64,000 bases of DNA, from contig NZ_PHTY01000001.1 in assembly GCF_002813135.1 (NCBI RefSeq), positions 739,501 to 803,500 of the forward strand. Reading direction: 5' to 3'. This DNA comes from Ulvibacter sp. MAR_2010_11 (GTDB taxonomy: Bacteria; Bacteroidota; Bacteroidia; Flavobacteriales; Flavobacteriaceae). This document shows positions 8,872 to 17,606 of the stretch, piece after piece; the stretch's first letter is position 1; each line of letters begins with the position of its first letter. The notes beneath the pieces are model-generated. The model was not told the DNA's origin. It did not search any database and worked only from the letters and a program-made list of their open reading frames with translations. The position numbers were made by a program, and so were the translations under genes.

Positions 8872-9744
8872 ATGAAATACCTACACTCCCTATGCGCTAT
8901 TCTCCTGCTACTTACAGTTGGAATTACTCACGCTCAGCAACAATATACTGTTGAAGGCAAAACCTATACCCTTCAGACCGAAATAGAAGGAACCTTGACC
9001 TTATTGTGGAATACCATCGATGACGAATACCGCTATTTTGTAAAAAAGGGCAGCGCTATTACCGAGCTTAAAAACACCAAAGTCGACGGGGATTATAAAG
9101 AAGAATACAAAGAAACTCTTACCTTACTTACTTCCGATGCCCCGGTTTCGACCGATAAATTGAAACTGACCCTTTCAGGACTGCGAAATTATGTGGTGGA
9201 GTACAACCGAAAGGCAGACAGCAATTTTGTATATGAAAAGCCTTCGGTACAGCTAAAAACACGATTGGGCGTATTTGCCGGAATGACTAACAACGCCTAT
9301 TTCTACAACCCGAATAACGATTTTCTACCTGCTCTGGGAATCGATTTCGAGATAATTGACGAAGTTCGGCTCAAACGTCATGCAGTAGTATTTCAGTTTA
9401 AGCAGGTTTTGGAGAATTCCGATTATAAATTTTCATCGTCACAGGTTTCTTTCAACTACCGTTTCAAATTTATAAAATCTGAAAAGTTTGACGCGTTCGT
9501 CACTGCCAAGGCGGCAACCTTTACCAGTGTTTCCCGAGATCAGGAGCTCATTGATGGGGAAGAAGTTACTAAATTCACTTCCGGGAGTCAGTTTCAGGTG
9601 CCGGGTGCCTTCGGATTTGGTTTCGATTATGCCCTTGGCAACGGATATCTTTCGTTGGTGTACCACGATATAGTTGCCGTAACCATAGATAACAACGGAA
9701 ATACCCCCGTAGACATTTCTTTGGGGTACAAACTGAATCTATAA
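8872..9744 (+). CDS. Secreted protein of unknown function
   Basis: A 290-residue protein with a clear signal peptide (MKYLHSLCAILLLLTVGITHAQ, cut near residue 22). The C-terminal half alternates short beta-type segments and ends SLGYKLNL, which resembles a small outer-membrane barrel in which the last strand ends hydrophobic. No family is recognised. It is convergent with the next gene and overlaps it by 6 bp. Confidence 0.75.
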   Translation: MKYLHSLCAILLLLTVGITHAQQQYTVEGKTYTLQTEIEGTLTLLWNTIDDEYRYFVKKGSAITELKNTKVDGDYKEEYKETLTLLTSDAPVSTDKLKLTLSGLRNYVVEYNRKADSNFVYEKPSVQLKTRLGVFAGMTNNAYFYNPNNDFLPALGIDFEIIDEVRLKRHAVVFQFKQVLENSDYKFSSSQVSFNYRFKFIKSEKFDAFVTAKAATFTSVSRDQELIDGEEVTKFTSGSQFQVPGAFGFGFDYALGNGYLSLVYHDIVAVTIDNNGNTPVDISLGYKLNL

Positions 9745-10224
9745 ATCCTTCGTTTTAATGACGATGGGAAGGGTGAATTCGGTTTTTACCGGAATCCCTC
9801 TTTTATAGGCAGGAGCCACCAGTTGAATGGAATCGATACACTGCAGCATCCAATTCTTCAAATGAGGAAATTCTTGAGTAATCAAACTGTCTATTTTAAT
9901 TTCACGCACCGACAGTTGGGCATCCTTTGCAACCGATAGATCCAGCAAAACCGTATCGTTTACATCGCGGGTAGCAACAATGTTCTTGGTGCTTATGTAT
10001 TCGTAAATTTGTGTAGACAAGGTAGTCTCGAAGCAGACTTTTTGCGCTGCCTTTTCGGTTTGATGTTCGCAAGCTGCAAAGACAGGGTATTGATCGACAT
10101 CTTTCCAATTGATGGTTTTGAGTTCTTCTTCGTAGAACGTTTCGGTAGAAATTTTTTCGGTTTCAAAAAATTGGCAGGAAGTGACCAGTCCTAAAAGAAA
10201 TAGTAAAGTAACACTGTTTTTCAT
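9739..10224 (-). CDS. Small lipoprotein with TonB-C-like domain
   Basis: A 161-residue predicted lipoprotein: ATG 10224 gives MKNSVTLLFLLGLVTSCQFF with Cys at the lipobox (an upstream start at 10296 is possible but spoils the signal). Residues 45 onward (YPVFAACE...KVCFETTL...) match the C-terminal domain of the upstream M56 protein (VPIYPGCE...KCFIEKI), a TonB C-terminal-type fold. It lies 118 bp downstream of the M56 gene, beyond a hairpin, and may be a duplicate of that domain. Confidence 0.75.
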   Translation of the reverse strand: MKNSVTLLFLLGLVTSCQFFETEKISTETFYEEELKTINWKDVDQYPVFAACEHQTEKAAQKVCFETTLSTQIYEYISTKNIVATRDVNDTVLLDLSVAKDAQLSVREIKIDSLITQEFPHLKNWMLQCIDSIQLVAPAYKRGIPVKTEFTLPIVIKTKDL

Positions 10225-10286
10225 TGCCGGGTAATAAAACCGAAAATTACAATTTTTAACCGTAATTACATGACTTCTTTTAAACG

Positions 10287-10320
10287 AAGCAGCCAAAGCG
10301 TATTTCGCTTCGGCTGCATT
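10287..10320 (-). terminator. Hairpin after the M56 gene
   Basis: Inverted repeat GCAGCC/GGCTGC extended by AAGCG/CGCTT with one mismatch and a 5-nt loop, 22 bp downstream of the M56 stop on the minus strand. The following T-run is interrupted, so it may be a partial terminator that allows some read-through to the small lipoprotein gene. Confidence 0.6.
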
Positions 10321-10341
10321 GAGAAATAAATCACTAAAAAT

Positions 10342-11769
10342 CTATTCGGCTACTTCAAAAATGATGGGCAAATTATACTGAACTGCTACTTTTTTTCCTT
10401 CGTGTTCCCCCGGAAGCATATTTGGCAACTGTTGGAGGGTTCTAAGCGCTTCGGCTTTGAGGGCCGGGTGATTTGCTTTAATTTCCTTCACTACAACCTC
10501 ACCCTTGTTGTTGATGATGAAGGTTGTCACGATTTTTTGTCGGCCGCTTAGACCGGAACCATCTAATTTTTTCACATTAAAGTTATCCCCCACAAAGGCC
10601 GAAATCTTTTCGATAAAACATTTCTTGGTCGCTTCGTTAGCAAGTCCTTCGCAACCCGGATAGATAGGAACTTTGTCGATTACTCCAAAAGGAAGCTCGA
10701 TACTGTCCTTTACCGCGTCAAAGCGAATGTCGCCCATCCCCTTGTCTGACGTTAGCACCACCAGAGTTTTTAAGGCAATTTCTTCTTCGGGAGTTAAATT
10801 GCCTTTGGCCGCGATCGATTCTTTCAAGGCCTCAATATTGCTGATAATTTCACTTTGGGAAGTATCGCCTTTTTGAAAGTCTGCAACTACAGCGGTATCT
10901 TCAGATTTTGTTTCCTGAGCGCAGGAAGTATAGATGAGCATTCCGCAAACTACGGGAACCAGCAATAAATACTTTAACTGAAAGATTTTTTTGGATCTTG
11001 ATTTTTGTAACATAACGATTCGTTTTTTGATTAATGAATGATTGAAAAATGTATTGATGAATGAAATTTTTTCGGTGTGAAAGACTTGCGAAAGCAAATC
11101 CTGATAGTATTCGCGTTTGTCTTTTTGTGAGGCTACCCCGGCATCGGCTATAAATTCCTGCAGCAACTCCATTCGGTTCTGAAAAACATAGATCAACGGA
11201 TTGAACCAGCAAAGCACGCGCAATAATTCAAAAAATAACAGATCGATCGAGTGACGTTGTTCCATATGCACTTTTTCGTGCAGCAGAATATTTTTTTGTT
11301 GTGTTTCTGAAAGTTTTTCGCCTAAAAACACCGTGTTGAAAAAGGAAAAGGCAGCATCGGACTTTGGTAAGAGCACCAGGTGCATTTTCCCGAATGTGGC
11401 AGTACTTCCGGATCGTTTCAGTTTAAAAAGCTTGTACAATTTATACCCGAAAAAGGTAAGGCTTATCAAAACTCCTAAAATCCAAAACGTTTCCCAACCT
11501 AGGTTTAAAACTGAAGGGTTAGAAGTGGCTACGAGTTCTTCCGAAGCAACATTGCCAATAAGTACTGCAGGAAGTTGTATGGTGTATTCGGGCGGAATGC
11601 TTTGTTGAATGGCATCTATTTTTATAAGCGGCAGCAAAAAACTAAGCACAGGAGTGGCGATAAGATAGAGTCGGTTCCAGTTAAAAAAGGTTTCTTTTTT
11701 AAGGAAGAGGTCGTACACCAGCAGGAACAAAAGCTGGCAGGCTATGGTTTGAAGAATGTAGTGTATCAT
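10342..11769 (-). CDS. BlaR1/MecR1-type M56 metallopeptidase with TonB-C domain
   Basis: A 475-residue membrane sensor. About four N-terminal membrane helices surround the zinc-peptidase motif HEKVH (LLHEKVHMEQRHSIDLLF), and a fifth helix (KYLLLVPVVCGMLIYTSC) lies near residue 270. In place of a penicillin-binding domain the C-terminus carries a TonB C-terminal-like domain (VTTFIINNKGEV...LPIIFEV). This arrangement is common in Bacteroidota. It overlaps the BlaI gene by 4 bp; on a signal the peptidase is expected to inactivate BlaI. The signal is unknown. Confidence 0.88.
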   Translation of the reverse strand: MIHYILQTIACQLLFLLVYDLFLKKETFFNWNRLYLIATPVLSFLLPLIKIDAIQQSIPPEYTIQLPAVLIGNVASEELVATSNPSVLNLGWETFWILGVLISLTFFGYKLYKLFKLKRSGSTATFGKMHLVLLPKSDAAFSFFNTVFLGEKLSETQQKNILLHEKVHMEQRHSIDLLFFELLRVLCWFNPLIYVFQNRMELLQEFIADAGVASQKDKREYYQDLLSQVFHTEKISFINTFFNHSLIKKRIVMLQKSRSKKIFQLKYLLLVPVVCGMLIYTSCAQETKSEDTAVVADFQKGDTSQSEIISNIEALKESIAAKGNLTPEEEIALKTLVVLTSDKGMGDIRFDAVKDSIELPFGVIDKVPIYPGCEGLANEATKKCFIEKISAFVGDNFNVKKLDGSGLSGRQKIVTTFIINNKGEVVVKEIKANHPALKAEALRTLQQLPNMLPGEHEGKKVAVQYNLPIIFEVAE

Positions 11770-12128
11770 TTGTCCTCTTTGTTAAGTTCTTTCATAATGG
11801 CTTCCATTTCCTGAACACTGATATCGTTCTTTTTCATAAAAAAGGAGACCATACTTTTAAACGATCCCTGAAAATAGCCGTCCATGAGCTTGGTAAGGGA
11901 CTGATTGCTGTATTCGGCTTTTTGGACTTTCGGGAAATAAATATGTCCGCGCCCTTCCTTTCGGTAATCGACAAACTCTTTGCTTTCCAGAATTCTAACA
12001 ATGGTCGAGACGGTGTTGTAGGCAGGTTTCGGTTCGGGGAAAGTCTCGACGATGGATGCTACATTGCCTTCTCCCAGATCCCATAGTATCTGCATTATGT
12101 CTTCTTCGGCTTTGGTAAGTTGTTTCAT
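11766..12128 (-). CDS. BlaI/MecI/CopY family repressor
   Basis: A 120-residue winged-helix repressor (MKQLTKAEEDIMQILWDLGEG..., AYNTVSTIVRILESKEF). ATG 12128 is preferred over 12143 because the putative -7 element TATATTTG (complement of 12148-12155) would leave the upstream ATG without a leader. It is the first gene of the BlaI-M56 pair and should be autoregulated through the operator at 12155-12188. Proteolysis by the downstream M56 protein would relieve repression. Confidence 0.92.
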   Translation of the reverse strand: MKQLTKAEEDIMQILWDLGEGNVASIVETFPEPKPAYNTVSTIVRILESKEFVDYRKEGRGHIYFPKVQKAEYSNQSLTKLMDGYFQGSFKSMVSFFMKKNDISVQEMEAIMKELNKEDK

Positions 12129-12154
12129 AGCATTCGTTTTCATTTATCAAATAT

Positions 12155-12188
12155 AACTAATTATTTAGTTTAAACTAATTTTTTAGTT
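12155..12188. promoter_or_regulatory. Tandem BlaI-type operators between blaI and the DUF456 gene
   Basis: Two perfect dyads of the form AACTAA-N4-TTAGTT occur at 12155-12170 and 12173-12188, centres 18 bp apart. The left dyad adjoins the minus-strand -7 element TATATTTG of blaI. The right one adjoins a + strand element TAAAATTG (12190-12197) serving the DUF456 gene. The arrangement predicts that the BlaI dimer represses both directions; this is inferred from symmetry and position. Confidence 0.75.
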
Positions 12189-12231
12189 ATAAAATTGTAA
12201 CAGAATGGTTTTTTTAGGGTCTAATGCAGCT

Positions 12232-12732
12232 ATGGACATCACCTTACTTATTATTGGATTTGTATTAATGCTCATTGGCATTATAGGAAGTGTATTGCCT
12301 GTAATTCCCGGGACACCGGTGAGTTGGGCGGGATTAGTCGTGCTGCATTTGGCTCCGGCTATGACCTTCGACTGGCTGTTTATTATTCTTACGGGGATTG
12401 TAGCAGTAGGTATTTATGTGCTGGATTATATCATACCGGCGATTGGGACTAAAAAATTTGGCGGTAGTAAGGCGGGTGCCTGGGGAACTATTATTGGGTT
12501 ATTTATAGGAATTATTGCCCCTATTCCCTTTGGAATTTTGATTGGTCCCTTTGCAGGCGCCTTAATTGGCGAAATGGTCTTTAATAAAACTGAAGGCAAA
12601 CAAGCAGTGAAGGCCGCCTTTGGCTCGTTTATAGGATTTCTGGCTTCTACCTTTATAAAACTAACGGCAACGCTGGTGTTTTTAGGGCTGTTTGTCTATA
12701 AGGTATGGGCGCATTGGGAGCTGTTCTTCTAA
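12232..12732 (+). CDS. DUF456 membrane protein
   Basis: A ~166-residue membrane protein with several glycine-rich hydrophobic segments and the family signatures LPVIPGTPVSWAGL and GTKKFGGSKAGAWG. ATG 12232 (MDITLLIIGF) is preferred to 12205, because the -7-like element at 12190 puts the transcript start near 12204. Function is unknown. Its promoter overlaps the right BlaI-type operator, so it may belong to the BlaI regulon. Confidence 0.85.
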   Translation: MDITLLIIGFVLMLIGIIGSVLPVIPGTPVSWAGLVVLHLAPAMTFDWLFIILTGIVAVGIYVLDYIIPAIGTKKFGGSKAGAWGTIIGLFIGIIAPIPFGILIGPFAGALIGEMVFNKTEGKQAVKAAFGSFIGFLASTFIKLTATLVFLGLFVYKVWAHWELFF

Positions 12733-12733
12733 C

Positions 12734-13957
12734 TCACAATTTTATTACTCTTTTAGTACTACTACCCGCTTCGGTACTCACTTTTAGAAAATACATTCCG
12801 CTTTTTAGGGCTGAAACATCTGTTTGAGTAAAATCTTTGGTTTTAGAAAGTATTAATTCCCCTAAAAGATTATACATTTTGAGAGATTCAATTTCAATAG
12901 AGAGAGTACTCTCAATAAATAAAAGTTCCTCCACAGGATTAGGATACACAAAAATTTGTGATGATAGCTCCATATTCTCAACTCCCAAGGCACATTCTTC
13001 ACTATAAACTGCTGAACCATCCTTTAACCAATTTGTCTGTTGGTTGGCGTAGTCTACATCATCAACTTGTATACAACTAAGATTTGGATTATTTTCTGCT
13101 CTCATATAATTTAGAACCACATTATTTCCATTTTTTAAATTTAAGGAGGTCAATGAATTTTCATGACACCATAGAAATTCCAAACTGGTGTTTTGTGATA
13201 CATCCAATTCCACTAACTGATTCTCAGAACAAGTTATAACCTCCAAATTAGGGTTTTGGCTCAAGTCCAATTGTGTTAATTTATTCTCAGCTACGAACAA
13301 TCCCACTAAGTTTGGATTATTTGAAATATCTAAAGCAGTAAAATTATTGTCCTCAAAGTTTAAAAGTTCAAGATTAGGATTTTGACTTAAATCAATAGCG
13401 GCAATAGATTGTCCTCCAATTGACAGAGTTTCAAGAACTGTATTATTTTGAACATCTAAGACACTAAGATCGTTCTGAGCACAATTAAGATAAACCAGTA
13501 GTGGATTTTGAGAAACTATTAAATTGTTTAGATCATTGCCATGACAATCTAATCGTTCCAAATATGGGTTTTGAGTAATATCCAAGTTCAATAAATTATT
13601 ATCACTAATAAGTAATACTCGAAGGTTAGTCAATGTTGAAACGTCAATACCGGTAACGAAAGTTGTTTGGCACTGAAAGACCTCCAGATTTATAAAACTT
13701 TCCAATCCGGTTAATGAATTAATATTGGTAAAAGGTATATATAAGCCTAGTACCGCCTCCGCTTCGGCAACCTGAATTTCTCCATCATCATTTGTATCAG
13801 CATCAGCATCTCCGGACCCATCCCCATTGGTATCAACACAAGGAGTATTAACTAATGCATTTTTAAAAACAGGATCCGGGATATTTACAATTTGCGCGTT
13901 TAGAATCGCACTAACAAACATTAGAATAAACAGACAAACAAATCGCATATCTAACAA
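12734..13957 (-). CDS. Leucine-rich repeat surface protein with T9SS sorting domain
   Basis: A 407-residue exported protein: signal peptide (FVCLFILMFVSAILNAQ), then about eight bacterial LRRs of the form NPNLEVL...N.LT.LDLSQ at residues ~80-300. A C-terminal type A T9SS sorting domain follows (VYPNPVEELLFIES ... SGMYFLKV ... KRVIKL). It is expected to be exported by the type IX system and anchored or released at the cell surface. It is convergent with DUF456 (1 bp apart). A decayed relative lies at 49098-49500. Confidence 0.9.
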   Translation of the reverse strand: MLDMRFVCLFILMFVSAILNAQIVNIPDPVFKNALVNTPCVDTNGDGSGDADADTNDDGEIQVAEAEAVLGLYIPFTNINSLTGLESFINLEVFQCQTTFVTGIDVSTLTNLRVLLISDNNLLNLDITQNPYLERLDCHGNDLNNLIVSQNPLLVYLNCAQNDLSVLDVQNNTVLETLSIGGQSIAAIDLSQNPNLELLNFEDNNFTALDISNNPNLVGLFVAENKLTQLDLSQNPNLEVITCSENQLVELDVSQNTSLEFLWCHENSLTSLNLKNGNNVVLNYMRAENNPNLSCIQVDDVDYANQQTNWLKDGSAVYSEECALGVENMELSSQIFVYPNPVEELLFIESTLSIEIESLKMYNLLGELILSKTKDFTQTDVSALKSGMYFLKVSTEAGSSTKRVIKL

Positions 13958-14012
13958 TGCTTTTTATAGGGGAGACTATTAAATATACTAAAAAACTATG
14001 AAGTGTTTTATT

Positions 14013-14567
14013 TTAAAGCCAGGTTGTTTTTTCTTGAATGGAGGTATTTCTTACCCCATCCGGCAGTTCGCCGTCGTATTTTCCCATATAGAAAAAGCCC
14101 AGACAGCGTTCACCCGGTGCCATGGTAAAGAAGTCGTTCATATATTTTACAATACCCGGAGAGCTCCAATAGGCTCCAATTTTCATTTCGTGGGCGGTGA
14201 GCCACATATTTTGTACGGCCATGGCCGTTGCTGCTATTTCTTCCCATTCGGGGATGGCTTCTGCAGGGTCGCGCTGCATACAAATTGCAAGGATACAGGC
14301 TGCCTTTTTAGGGTTGTCACGATATTTTTTATACTTGAATTCTGAAAAGCTATCCGACTTATTTTTATAGGTTTCCGAAAGGAATTCCCCCAAACGGGCC
14401 TGCGCCTCTCCATGAATCACCCTAAAACGCCAGGGCTCGGTTCTTCTATGTGTAGGCGCCCAGTTGGCGGCTTCGAGAATTGATTGAATTTCTTCTTTTG
14501 AAATGGCTTCGGAATTGTATTGTGCCGGAAATACCGCACGTCGGTTCTTTATTATCTCTGAAATCAT
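14013..14567 (-). CDS. Nitroreductase family protein
   Basis: A 184-residue FMN-dependent nitroreductase-fold enzyme. It opens with IIKNRRAVFPAQYN, has the FMN-contact APTHRRTEPWRF and central AVQNMWLTAHEMKIGAYWSS, and closes with FYMGKYDGELPDG, all typical of YdjA-like small nitroreductases. It probably reduces nitro compounds or quinones with NAD(P)H; the native substrate is unknown. Monocistronic by spacing (45 bp from the GT gene). Confidence 0.9.
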   Translation of the reverse strand: MISEIIKNRRAVFPAQYNSEAISKEEIQSILEAANWAPTHRRTEPWRFRVIHGEAQARLGEFLSETYKNKSDSFSEFKYKKYRDNPKKAACILAICMQRDPAEAIPEWEEIAATAMAVQNMWLTAHEMKIGAYWSSPGIVKYMNDFFTMAPGERCLGFFYMGKYDGELPDGVRNTSIQEKTTWL

Positions 14568-14612
14568 AGGTTTTTTTTGATTCCGAAAGATAGGTAAAAG
14601 AAGTAAAAAAAA

Positions 14613-16679
14613 TTACTGAAACGTGGCAACTTCAAACAAAATATGCTGCTGTTTCAGCACATCGACCACCATTTTTACATCGGCTTCGCTGGAAATAGTC
14701 TCCTCTTTTCGCATCAATAGTGCTTCCACGTTTTTCCGCATATCCGGACTGTGATATTCCAGCAATAATTCGTTTTCGCCTAACTTCACCAGGCAATCTT
14801 TTTCGGTGAATTCGAAGGCTGCCTGCGGATTCACTTTTAGTACAGCCGGTTGCTCGGGATAGGCTTTTTGAATGACCTTGTACAAGGCTTCCAACACCCG
14901 ATCCACAGTAACGGAATTCAGGCAGATCTTATGTTCACAGCTTAAAATAACATCGTAATTACAACGAATGGCACAAACGCCCTGTTTTCCCCAGATCAAA
15001 TCGTTGTGTTGGGCGAAACTTCCCCAACTTCCGGGACCGGTTGGGCCGTAAATTCCCACGGAGGGAACATTAAAACTCCCCGCTACATGCGTGATTCCGG
15101 CATCGTTACCAATATGAAACAAGGCGCCTGCCATGGCTTCACCCACATCCAGCATTCCGCCGGTTATAAATTCGACATGCGGCATTTCCTTGGTAAAATA
15201 CTGAGCGATATCGGGATCATCCGGGCCCATAATGATCTTGCAATCCAGATTCGGGTAAATATCGGCAAGCCTTTCAATAAGCTGGGCGTACTTTTTGGTA
15301 GGCCAGATTTTCAGTAAAAAGCCGGCGCCGTGATGCACTACAAAATAAGGGTTTTTTGAATCTTTTTCAGCTTTAAAATAGGGATAGCCTTCCAACCGAT
15401 TGTCAATATCCACATGCAGTTTGGCTATGGTGTCTATATAATGCTGAATGGCATGTTGCTTTACCTTTTTGTGTGTTGGATATTTGAGGGCATGAGGCAG
15501 ATCGTAACCTCTGAACGCAGGATAATTGCCCAGTTCGTAAATGTGATCGTAATTTTCTTCCTGTTCTCTAACTTCCTTTTCGTTGACTACTTTTACCGTT
15601 AGGTGTTTGGTAAAAAAATCGACCAGCCTGGGTGCCACGGCAAAATGCAAGGATTCGGAAACCTCGGCCAGTTTGTAGATAGCAGGAATGGCAAAGAATA
15701 TATCTCCCAAGCCGCCGTAACTTTTATAGACCAGTACTTTGCCCAATTTTTTTGCTTTTTTGTCTGCTTCGGAAGTGGATAAAATACTTTCAACCGCTTT
15801 CCAGAATGCTTCGGGAGCCTGTTGCATTTCGGTGTAGGCTTGTTTTTTATTTTCAGGATAAAAATCGAAGGAAAATGTCCCTACTCTATCGTTCGTGATC
15901 ATTTCACAGCCCGAAAGAAACGCTTCAGCTGCGAGTCGGCCGCTGGGTTCGGGCCAAACGGGTTTGCAGATAAATCGTTTTGTTTTCCCTAAAATCTCGA
16001 GTACTTCGGCGTTGGAAACAGGATCGTGGAACGAAATATTCTTCGGCATTTCACGTCGCAATCTGTTTCGGCCGTAGACCTTACACTGAATTGCAGGATG
16101 TTCTTCGGCAAAGGTGACGTATTCGTGTCCGCCCTTTAAAAAATTCAGATCCCCGAAAAACGGAATGACGTTCTCTATTTTTTCTTCCGAAGGTTTTAAT
16201 TTGGAAACATCGACGGTGGGAGGCATGATCAATTTCTTGGCGACTGCTTCTCCGTAAAAATCGCGATGTGCTTCAAAGTGTTTGGGAGACTGAAAGATAT
16301 TGAGGGCTGCACCTGAAAAAAGTCTTCGGAACAAATGAAACTTATCGGGGTGACAGCAACTGCGTACCTTGGGATCGACGGTACAGAGAATATTTCTGCG
16401 AATGCAGAAGTTATAATCGTATTCCACTTTTACATAAGGAACAGACTGATTGATTAGGAAATCTACCAGCTCCAGTTCGTAATTACAACGAGAAGTACTG
16501 TTGAGAATTACCAAATTAGCATTGCTGATGTGTTTTTTGGTTTTTTCGAAATCATTCAGGTAATCCAGGATGACCGGATGTCCTTTCTGTTCGCCCAATT
16601 GCATGAGTTCACGGATGGTGAGTTCTGCTCCGCGCGGTGTAGCGAGGGTAGTATCGTGAAGAAAGAGAATGTTTTTCAA
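14613..16679 (-). CDS. Two-domain glycosyltransferase (GT4-like + GT9)
   Basis: A 688-residue fusion. Residues ~1-305 resemble a GT4/GT-B glycosyltransferase (LHDTTLATPRGAELTIREL, PVWPEPSGRLAAEAFLSGCE with the GT4 E-x7-E-type region). Residues ~310-625 are a GT9 heptosyltransferase-like domain (VYKSYGGLGDIFFAIPAIYK, GNDAGITHVAGSF, VGIYGPTGPGSWG). The last ~60 residues form a small separate module. It probably adds sugars to LPS or another surface glycan. No stop or frameshift lies between the halves, so it is a real fusion. Confidence 0.85.
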   Translation of the reverse strand: MKNILFLHDTTLATPRGAELTIRELMQLGEQKGHPVILDYLNDFEKTKKHISNANLVILNSTSRCNYELELVDFLINQSVPYVKVEYDYNFCIRRNILCTVDPKVRSCCHPDKFHLFRRLFSGAALNIFQSPKHFEAHRDFYGEAVAKKLIMPPTVDVSKLKPSEEKIENVIPFFGDLNFLKGGHEYVTFAEEHPAIQCKVYGRNRLRREMPKNISFHDPVSNAEVLEILGKTKRFICKPVWPEPSGRLAAEAFLSGCEMITNDRVGTFSFDFYPENKKQAYTEMQQAPEAFWKAVESILSTSEADKKAKKLGKVLVYKSYGGLGDIFFAIPAIYKLAEVSESLHFAVAPRLVDFFTKHLTVKVVNEKEVREQEENYDHIYELGNYPAFRGYDLPHALKYPTHKKVKQHAIQHYIDTIAKLHVDIDNRLEGYPYFKAEKDSKNPYFVVHHGAGFLLKIWPTKKYAQLIERLADIYPNLDCKIIMGPDDPDIAQYFTKEMPHVEFITGGMLDVGEAMAGALFHIGNDAGITHVAGSFNVPSVGIYGPTGPGSWGSFAQHNDLIWGKQGVCAIRCNYDVILSCEHKICLNSVTVDRVLEALYKVIQKAYPEQPAVLKVNPQAAFEFTEKDCLVKLGENELLLEYHSPDMRKNVEALLMRKEETISSEADVKMVVDVLKQQHILFEVATFQ

Positions 16680-16699
16680 AATAAAGGGGGTTGTAAATT

Positions 16700-16738
16700 A
16701 AATTGGACATTTCAAACCATTGCTGAAATGTCCAATTT
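16700..16738 (-). terminator. Perfect 15-bp hairpin after the DGYY-repeat gene
   Basis: AAATTGGACATTTCA (16700-16714) and its exact complement (16724-16738) flank a 9-nt loop. The hairpin lies 19 bp downstream of the stop of the DGYY-repeat gene. The tail is AT-rich rather than a clean U-run, so termination is likely but efficiency is uncertain. Confidence 0.65.
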
Positions 16739-16757
16739 TATAACTAATTCGTACTAA

Positions 16758-17423
16758 TTATAATTTTTCCAGAATAAGGATATCGGTACCACTTCCGCCG
16801 CCGCTTACGTCGCGTAATTCAATTCGGTTTGGAAGCACACTTATAATATCCCAATCGTCGTTAAATTCATCGAAAGGTACTCCAATAAAGTTTAGGGCCA
16901 GTTCGGTGCCGCTGCCGTTTACGATCCAGGTTCCGTTATTGGTGTTACTACCGTTGGTAGCTGAGACCTGATCTCCAGTCATGAAATCGATTTCGTATCC
17001 GTTATAGGTTGCCGTTTGGTCGGACCCACTGTCGTTGTAATTTTGAACATACCAGAGTCCGTCCATAAGAATATCTCTAATTACCTGAGCGTCTCCATAG
17101 TAGCCATCATCGTAGTAGCCATCGTCGTAGTAACCGTCGTCGTAATATCCATCATCGTAATATCCGTCGTCGTAGTAACCATCATCATAATAACCATCAT
17201 CGTAATAACCATCATCATAGTAACCATCATCATAATAGCCATCCTCGTAATACCCATCGTCATAATAGCCGTCTCCGTAATACCCATCACCATAATAACC
17301 GTCGTTAAAGAAGTCGTTACTATCATCGGGCGAGCATGAAGAAATAACCGCTCCGGTTATAGAGATAGTGGATATTGCAAGCAGAGCCTGTCCCGATTTG
17401 GTAATAAATTTTCTACGTTCCAT
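16758..17423 (-). CDS. Exported lipoprotein with 14 (X)DGYY pentapeptide repeats
   Basis: A 221-residue protein. The N-terminus MERRKFITKSGQALLAIS has a twin-arginine-like RRKF followed by a hydrophobic stretch and a lipobox-type SSC near residue 30. Residues ~40-109 are 14 uninterrupted pentapeptides (N/G/D/E)DGYY, encoded at 17097-17306. The remaining ~110 residues (GDQVSATNGSNTNNGTW ... LRDVSGGGSGTDILILEKL) look like a lipocalin-like beta domain. The acidic Tyr-rich repeat could bind divalent metals or be a flexible surface stalk. No family function is recognised. Confidence 0.75.
   Translation of the reverse strand: MERRKFITKSGQALLAISTISITGAVISSCSPDDSNDFFNDGYYGDGYYGDGYYDDGYYEDGYYDDGYYDDGYYDDGYYDDGYYDDGYYDDGYYDDGYYDDGYYDDGYYGDAQVIRDILMDGLWYVQNYNDSGSDQTATYNGYEIDFMTGDQVSATNGSNTNNGTWIVNGSGTELALNFIGVPFDEFNDDWDIISVLPNRIELRDVSGGGSGTDILILEKL
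17097..17306 (-). repeat. 15-bp coding tandem repeat, 14 units
   Basis: Exactly 210 bp of 15-bp units, each encoding (X)DGYY. Third codon positions vary among units (Asp GAC/GAT, Tyr TAC/TAT, Gly GGT/GGC) while the peptide is almost invariant. This suggests selection on the protein rather than only recent slippage. Confidence 0.9.
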
Positions 17424-17534
17424 AAATTTATTTTTTGCAGTTAGAAAGATACCATAAATGGCTAATCTGAAATATGATGAAAGTCAGTTTAAAGCTAAAA
17501 CAGCCTGAAAAGAATTTACCCTACCAAAATATAC

Positions 17535-17582
17535 AAAAAAAAAAAAGAAAGCACGCCCCGTTTATGATATGAAACGAGGCGT
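17535..17582 (-). terminator. Rho-independent terminator
   Basis: A minus-strand hairpin ACGCC-T-CGTTT / AAACG-G-GGCGT with an 8-nt loop (17553-17581) is followed by a long T-run (complement of 17535-17546). It closes the transcript that carries the short QVGTGT ORF and the response regulator upstream of it. Confidence 0.75.
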
Positions 17583-17606
17583 ACCTTCAAAATTAACCAA
17601 TAAAAA

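Noticed and set aside
17016-17339. A 107-aa hydrophobic + strand frame
   Set aside because: It is the antisense reading of the DGYY repeat; the Val/Ile pattern follows from the complement of Asp/Tyr codons.
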